A DNA stretch of 64,000 nt, taken from Conexibacter sp. DBS9H8 (GTDB lineage Bacteria; Actinomycetota; Thermoleophilia; Solirubrobacterales; Solirubrobacteraceae). Positions 60,177 to 64,000 of the stretch are shown here, piece after piece (position 1 is the first letter of the stretch; every line of letters starts with the position of its first letter). The position numbers were made by a program, and so were the translations under genes. The stretch covers positions 1 to 64,000 of the forward strand of contig NZ_CP097128.1 of NCBI RefSeq assembly GCF_023330685.1. The letters run 5' to 3'. The notes beneath the pieces are model-generated. The model was not told the DNA's origin. It ran no database searches and was given only the letters and a program-made list of their open reading frames with translations.

Positions 60177-61313
60177 GTGGAGAATCTCCGAACCAAGACG
60201 CTGTACACCTCCGTCGTCGCCGGAGACTACGTGATCCGCACCGCACTGGCGACCGCGGCGACAGCGGCGATGCTCCCCTCGAGCATGCTGCTCGACCCCA
60301 AGGCCGAGCGGCGGCGCCTGGAGTATTACGCCACCCTTGCCTCCAGTCATGATCCGGCGAAGGTGTTCGCGGCGCCGCCGAACCCGATCCCGGTCCACAT
60401 CCGCACCGGCGAGGGCCTAGACGACCTCGACGGGACGATCGATCTGCTCCGTTTCCAGAGCCCGTTCGAGCCGCTGCACCCCGACCTCGCCGGCCGCTTC
60501 CGTGCTCACACCAACAACGCCGTCGCCCGCGCCCAGTACTGGCGCCACCACGACGGTCCACGGGCGACCCTCATCACCATCCATGGCTTCGGCGCCTCGA
60601 GCGCCGCCTTCAACAGCTCGTTCTTCAGTCTGCGGGCGTTCTTCGCCCAGGGCTGGGACATCGTCCTGTTCACCCTCCCCTTCCACGGCGGACGCCAGAG
60701 CGGACGTTCCCCGTTCAACGGCGCCGAGCTGTTCATGGGCGGCTTCGCCCACCTCGCCGAGGCGATGGTCCAGGCGATCTGTGACCTCCGTGTCCTGATC
60801 GACTACCTCCAGCGCAAGGGTGCCCCGCGGATCGGGGCGACCGGGCTCAGCCTTGGCGGCTACACGACCGCCCTGCTCGCCGAGATCGACGACCGGATCG
60901 ACTTCGCCATCCCGAATGCCGCCGTGTCCGATCTACCAACCCTGATCAAGGACTGGTTCCCGGCCAACGCAGGCACCCAGCTCCTCGCCGCGGTCAAGGG
61001 GATCCCGTCCGAGCTGATCAGTCGCTCGGCCGCTCTGCACAGCCCGCTCAACTATCCGGTGGCGCTGCCCGCCGACCGGCTGCTGGTCATCGGGGGAGCG
61101 GGGGACCGGGTGTCACCGCCGGCGCAGACGCGAGCACTATGGGAACACTGGGGCCAACCGGAGCTGCACTGGTTCCCGGGAAGCCACGTGGTCCATCTCG
61201 ATCGAGCCCGTTATCACGAGCTGATGCGCTCGGTGATGGGGGAGCCTGAGCGTGCCGTGCCCGCAGCGCCCGCGCAGCGAGGGCACCCCCCGCAGCGACG
61301 ACGAAGCATGTGA
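60177..61313 (+). CDS. Alpha/beta hydrolase
   Basis: 378 residues from the GTG at 60177 (open to 60021). Oxyanion HGFGASS, nucleophile elbow TGLSLGGY with serine, acidic residue in GGAGDRVSP and catalytic histidine in GSHVVHLDR complete a triad. A hydrophobic stretch near residues 18-35 may anchor it. Natural substrate unknown. Its last 227 bases overlap the 3' end of the convergent MFS gene, and its last 30 residues are low complexity. Confidence 0.85.
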   Translation: MENLRTKTLYTSVVAGDYVIRTALATAATAAMLPSSMLLDPKAERRRLEYYATLASSHDPAKVFAAPPNPIPVHIRTGEGLDDLDGTIDLLRFQSPFEPLHPDLAGRFRAHTNNAVARAQYWRHHDGPRATLITIHGFGASSAAFNSSFFSLRAFFAQGWDIVLFTLPFHGGRQSGRSPFNGAELFMGGFAHLAEAMVQAICDLRVLIDYLQRKGAPRIGATGLSLGGYTTALLAEIDDRIDFAIPNAAVSDLPTLIKDWFPANAGTQLLAAVKGIPSELISRSAALHSPLNYPVALPADRLLVIGGAGDRVSPPAQTRALWEHWGQPELHWFPGSHVVHLDRARYHELMRSVMGEPERAVPAAPAQRGHPPQRRRSM

Positions 61314-62472
61314 CCGCCCCGAGGCCGAGTCCGGCTCGCGCCCCGTCACCGGCCATCACCGCGCCGACGATCGGACCACCGATCGGGGTCGAGCCCTGGA
61401 AGGCGACGAACCAGAGGGCCATCACGCGGCCGCGCATTCCCGGCTCGGAGCGCAGCTGCAGGGTGGCGTTCCCCATCGACATGAAGGCGACCGAAGCGGC
61501 GCCGACGAAGGCGAGCGCGACAAGCTCGACCCCGAGGTCGGGGGCGAGCGTCGCGAGGCCGAGCGCCACCCCGAAGGCGAGCGCAGCGGAGACGAGGACG
61601 CTCACTCCGGTCCGGCCCCGGGAGGCGACGACGAGTCCGCCGAACACCGCCCCGACGCCCATCGCCGCGGTCATGAAGCCGTAGCCGGAGGAGCCGGCGT
61701 GCAGACCGCGGCTCGCCATGTAAGGGAGCGTGACCTGAAACTCGTAGACGAGCGCGCCGGCGAGGCCCATCATCGCGAGCGGCACGAACAGGCCGGGGCT
61801 GTGACGAACGTAGCGCAGGCCGTCGCGCAACTGCCCTTTGGCGCGCACCATCGGGGGCACCGGGTTGAGCAGGTCAGCCTCGAGCACGGTCAGCGAGCCG
61901 ACGACGGCGACGAAGCTGACGGCGTTGAGCAGGAAGCAGACGCCGCTGCCCACCAGCGCGATCAGGATTCCGCCGATACCCGGGCCGATCACCCGCGCGA
62001 CGTTGACGAGCGTCGAGTTGAGCGAGACGGCGTTGCGGAGGTGGTCGGGGCCGACGAGTTCGAGCATGAACGACTGGCGGGCGGGGTTCTCGAAGGCGTT
62101 GTTGAGTCCGAGAACGACCGCGAGCGCGCCGATCTCCCACAGGTGGACGACGTGGGCGACCGTGAGGACGCCAAGGATGAGCGCCTGGACACCCATCGCC
62201 GACTGCAGCGCGATCATCAGCCGCCGTTTGTCGACGCGGTCGGCGATCACCCCGCCGTAGGGGGCGAGCAGGAGGACCGGTAGCGTCTGGGCGGCGACGA
62301 TCAGGCCGAGGTCGGTCGCCGAGTGGGTGAGGGACAGCACGAGCCAGGACTGGGCGGTCATCTGCATCCAGGTCCCGATCAGCGACACGGACTGGCCGGT
62401 GATGTAGCGCCGGTAGTTGGGAACCGCGAGCGACGCGAAGGTCTGATGGGAGAGACGGGCGAGGCGGGTCAT
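61087..62472 (-). CDS. MFS exporter, EntS-like family
   Basis: 461 residues, 12 expected helices. The opening NYRRYITGQSVSLIGTWMQMTAQSWLV and APYGGVIADRVDKRRLM match the MFS_3/EntS group of siderophore and drug exporters. The region after residue about 395 (from ALRARHAQAPP) is hydrophilic low-complexity and is the part that overlaps the convergent hydrolase gene. Coupled to marR by an ATGA overlap. Confidence 0.85.
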   Translation of the reverse strand: MTRLARLSHQTFASLAVPNYRRYITGQSVSLIGTWMQMTAQSWLVLSLTHSATDLGLIVAAQTLPVLLLAPYGGVIADRVDKRRLMIALQSAMGVQALILGVLTVAHVVHLWEIGALAVVLGLNNAFENPARQSFMLELVGPDHLRNAVSLNSTLVNVARVIGPGIGGILIALVGSGVCFLLNAVSFVAVVGSLTVLEADLLNPVPPMVRAKGQLRDGLRYVRHSPGLFVPLAMMGLAGALVYEFQVTLPYMASRGLHAGSSGYGFMTAAMGVGAVFGGLVVASRGRTGVSVLVSAALAFGVALGLATLAPDLGVELVALAFVGAASVAFMSMGNATLQLRSEPGMRGRVMALWFVAFQGSTPIGGPIVGAVMAGDGARAGLGLGAVTCFVVAAGGALAARALRARHAQAPPSPSASARDNGLDRDGPRGFPGTSAAPVGPSVPIVLASAPAVTPGPPLPR

Positions 62473-62912
62473 CGCCCGAGCCGCTCGGCAAGGGCTTCCA
62501 GCGCCGGCAGGGCGGCCTCGATCGTCGCCCGAGCCGCCGGGCTGAGATCCGCGAGTGCGTTCTCCATGGCCTCCGTCCGCTCCTCGCGGATCCGACGGGC
62601 GAGGGCCAGCCCGGCCTCGGTCGGTTCCAGCCAGGCCGAGCGGCGGTCCTCGGGATCTGCGGTCCGAGACAACAGGCCGGTCTCGGCGAGCCAGGCGACC
62701 GTACGGGAGAGCAGAGTCGGATTGAGGCCCTCGTCCTCGGCGACTTGGGCGAGGCGGACCGGCGCGTTGCGAACGACGTTCAGCAGCACGGCCACCCGGG
62801 TCGGACTGAGATCGGCCGCGAGGCCGGCCTCGGTTGGACGCAGCAGCCGGGACAGCCGCATCACAGCGATGCGGATGCGAAGTGCGGACTCGATTTCGAC
62901 TGCCTGGGGCAT
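62469..62912 (-). CDS. MarR-family transcriptional regulator
   Basis: 147 residues from the ATG at 62912, which has GGAGGTGA upstream; a GTG at 62921 lies inside that ribosome site. The winged helix is at LAQVAEDEGLNPTLLSRTVAWLAETGLL with the wing DPEDRRSAWL. Probably controls the two exporters that flank it. A palindromic site lies 61 bases upstream of its ATG. Confidence 0.9.
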   Translation of the reverse strand: MPQAVEIESALRIRIAVMRLSRLLRPTEAGLAADLSPTRVAVLLNVVRNAPVRLAQVAEDEGLNPTLLSRTVAWLAETGLLSRTADPEDRRSAWLEPTEAGLALARRIREERTEAMENALADLSPAARATIEAALPALEALAERLGR

Positions 62913-62973
62913 GGGGGTCACCTCCGCCCTGTCCGTGCGGCGCGAGCCAAACCGCCCGCGCCACGAGCATTAC

Positions 62974-62987
62974 TTGCTATCAGGCAA
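62974..62987. promoter_or_regulatory. MarR-type operator-like site
   Basis: TTGCTATCAGGCAA, arms TTGC/GCAA with a 6-base centre, in an AT-rich spot between the end of the large exporter gene and marR. Size fits a MarR dimer. Confidence 0.5.
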
Positions 62988-63015
62988 CTAATTTAGCAGG
63001 CACTCGAGTTCACCA

Positions 63016-64000
63016 TCAGGCGGTGACCGGCTCGGGCGGGGCGGAGGCGGCCTCCGGGGACGGTGCGCCGGCGGGGTGGAAGTCCTTCTGGCGGATGAGC
63101 GCAAGCGTGACGATCGCCGCCGCGGCGGCGATGATCGCCCCGATCAACAGGATCGCGTTGAGCGCGTCGACGTAGCCGACCTTGGCGACCGAGAAGAGCA
63201 GATGCTGCTCCGGGCCCGGAACCGCCCGGGCGGCCGAGGCGAGCGAACCCGAGCTGACTGCCGTCCCGAGCGCGGCGCCGTGCCGCGCGAGCGCGGTGCC
63301 CGCCACGCCGCTGACGACGTGGCTCTTGACGAGGGATGCGAGGATCGAGCCGAGCGCCGCGACCCCCGTCGCGATGCCGACCTGCCGGAAGGTCGAATTG
63401 ATCCCGGACGCCATGCCGGCCCGCTCCGGCCGCACCACCCCGACAGCCGTCGAGGCGAGCGGAACGTTGATGAGGCCGCTTCCGACGCCGGCGACGATGA
63501 ACCCGGGCAGGAAGTGGGTCCACCCCTCTGCAGCGGTGAGGCCGCGCATCAGCAGCATCCCGACGGTCAGCAGACCGAACCCGCCGGCGATGAGGAAGCG
63601 GGTCTGAACGATCGCGGTGAGCCGCCCGGCGACAGCGGCGGTGATGAAGATGACCCCGGTGAAGGGGAGGAAGCGGATCCCGGCCTGGACCGCCGAGTAG
63701 CCGAGGATGTTCTGGATGTAGATGGTCAGGTAGGTGAGCAGGCTGAAGATCGACGCCGAGATACCCCAGGCCGCGGCGAGCCCGCCGTTGAAGGTCGGCA
63801 CGCGCAACAGCCCGAGGTCGAGCATCGGCCGGGCGCTTCTGCGCTCGATAACCAGAAAGGTGGCCATCAGGACGGCGGCGGCGGCGAGCGAGACGACCAC
63901 CGTCGTTGAGCCCCACCCGTCGGGCTCGCTCTCGATCAGCCCATAGACGAGGCCGGCGAGGGAGAGGCTGAAGGTGATGAAACCGGGCAGGTCGGGACGG
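63016..64000 (-). CDS. DHA2-family MFS exporter, partial (5' end beyond window)
   Basis: The frame is open to the right edge of the window, so only the C-terminal 327 residues are visible. They include LPGFITFSLSLAGLVYGL, FLVIERRSARPMLDL, GAGIRFLPF-like QAGIRFLPF and SGINSTFRQVGIATGVAALG, which are characteristic of the 14-helix drug exporters. No downstream defect is seen; the missing part should be about 200 residues. Upstream of marR on the same strand and likely part of the same resistance unit. Confidence 0.88.
   Translation of the reverse strand, partial: RPDLPGFITFSLSLAGLVYGLIESEPDGWGSTTVVVSLAAAAVLMATFLVIERRSARPMLDLGLLRVPTFNGGLAAAWGISASIFSLLTYLTIYIQNILGYSAVQAGIRFLPFTGVIFITAAVAGRLTAIVQTRFLIAGGFGLLTVGMLLMRGLTAAEGWTHFLPGFIVAGVGSGLINVPLASTAVGVVRPERAGMASGINSTFRQVGIATGVAALGSILASLVKSHVVSGVAGTALARHGAALGTAVSSGSLASAARAVPGPEQHLLFSVAKVGYVDALNAILLIGAIIAAAAAIVTLALIRQKDFHPAGAPSPEAASAPPEPVTA

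Overview
The window is a 64 kb stretch of a very GC-rich genome with tightly packed genes, many GTG/TTG starts and many 4-base stop/start overlaps. It fits an actinobacterium of the Thermoleophilia/Solirubrobacterales type (Conexibacter-like). Supporting this are the secreted 'SGGAYAA' repeat protein at 21.6-22.5 kb, the mycobacterial-style htdX-fabG4-fadA2 cluster, and the propane-monooxygenase-type operon. The lineage is an inference from gene content. I saw no rRNA, tRNA, CRISPR array, phage or insertion sequence.

Layout. 0-3 kb: acetate uptake (satP) and activation (acs), with a strong hairpin between them. 3-10.4 kb: single housekeeping or hypothetical genes (membrane protein, zinc-ribbon methyltransferase, SGNH hydrolase, CYTH protein, bcp peroxidase, VTT membrane protein, TetR regulator, mutM). 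10.4-11.2 kb: a decayed chemotaxis receptor. 11.3-19.4 kb: a phosphate module, with pstS divergent from pstC-pstA-pstB, then two zinc-ribbon proteins and a membrane-anchored phosphoesterase that also starts with a zinc ribbon. PhoP-like direct repeats lie upstream of both parts. 19.4-24.1 kb: aldehyde dehydrogenase, cyclophilin, a lineage-typical secreted protein and a DEAD-box helicase. 24.2-26.4 kb: exporter plus MarR regulator with an operator-like palindrome. 26.4-30.8 kb: htdX, fabG4, fadA2 and an SDR. 30.8-46.3 kb: a surface-polysaccharide region with three family 2 glycosyltransferases, a flippase fused to an acetyltransferase-like domain, a DUF1616 protein, a polytopic membrane protein, a double alpha/beta hydrolase, two GH26-type secreted glycosidases and a GH16-like protein without its catalytic glutamates. 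46.5-48.9 kb: DUF445 protein and an Abi-alpha-like protein, translationally coupled. 48.9-55.1 kb: a PucR regulator divergent from a soluble di-iron monooxygenase operon. 55.3-59.7 kb: membrane protein, lipB, lipA, a Tim44-like protein and small genes. 59.5-60.1 kb: an antitoxin-like gene followed by a broken PIN toxin. 60.2-64 kb: hydrolase, MarR regulator and two MFS exporters, the last cut by the window edge.

The strongest novelty is the monooxygenase operon. prmA is followed by one 899-residue open frame that contains, in order, the reductase, the hydroxylase small subunit and the coupling protein. This is the order of the separate prmB, prmC and prmD genes, so three of four components are fused. 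An SCP2-like small protein is translationally coupled behind it. A second observation is a pair of long hairpins (7181-7221 and 55174-55218) with the same ends and the same apical GTC-N5-GAC, which look like members of one repeat family.

How the parts could work together (inference): the monooxygenase would oxidise a short alkane or similar substrate, and the beta-oxidation-like genes and the acetate genes would take up the C2/C3 products. The pst/phosphoesterase block would act in phosphate starvation. The 31-46 kb block would make, export and remodel a surface polysaccharide.

Apart from the chemotaxis pseudogene (10.4-11.2 kb) and the PIN remnant (59.7-60.1 kb), no gap longer than 300 bases lacks a gene.
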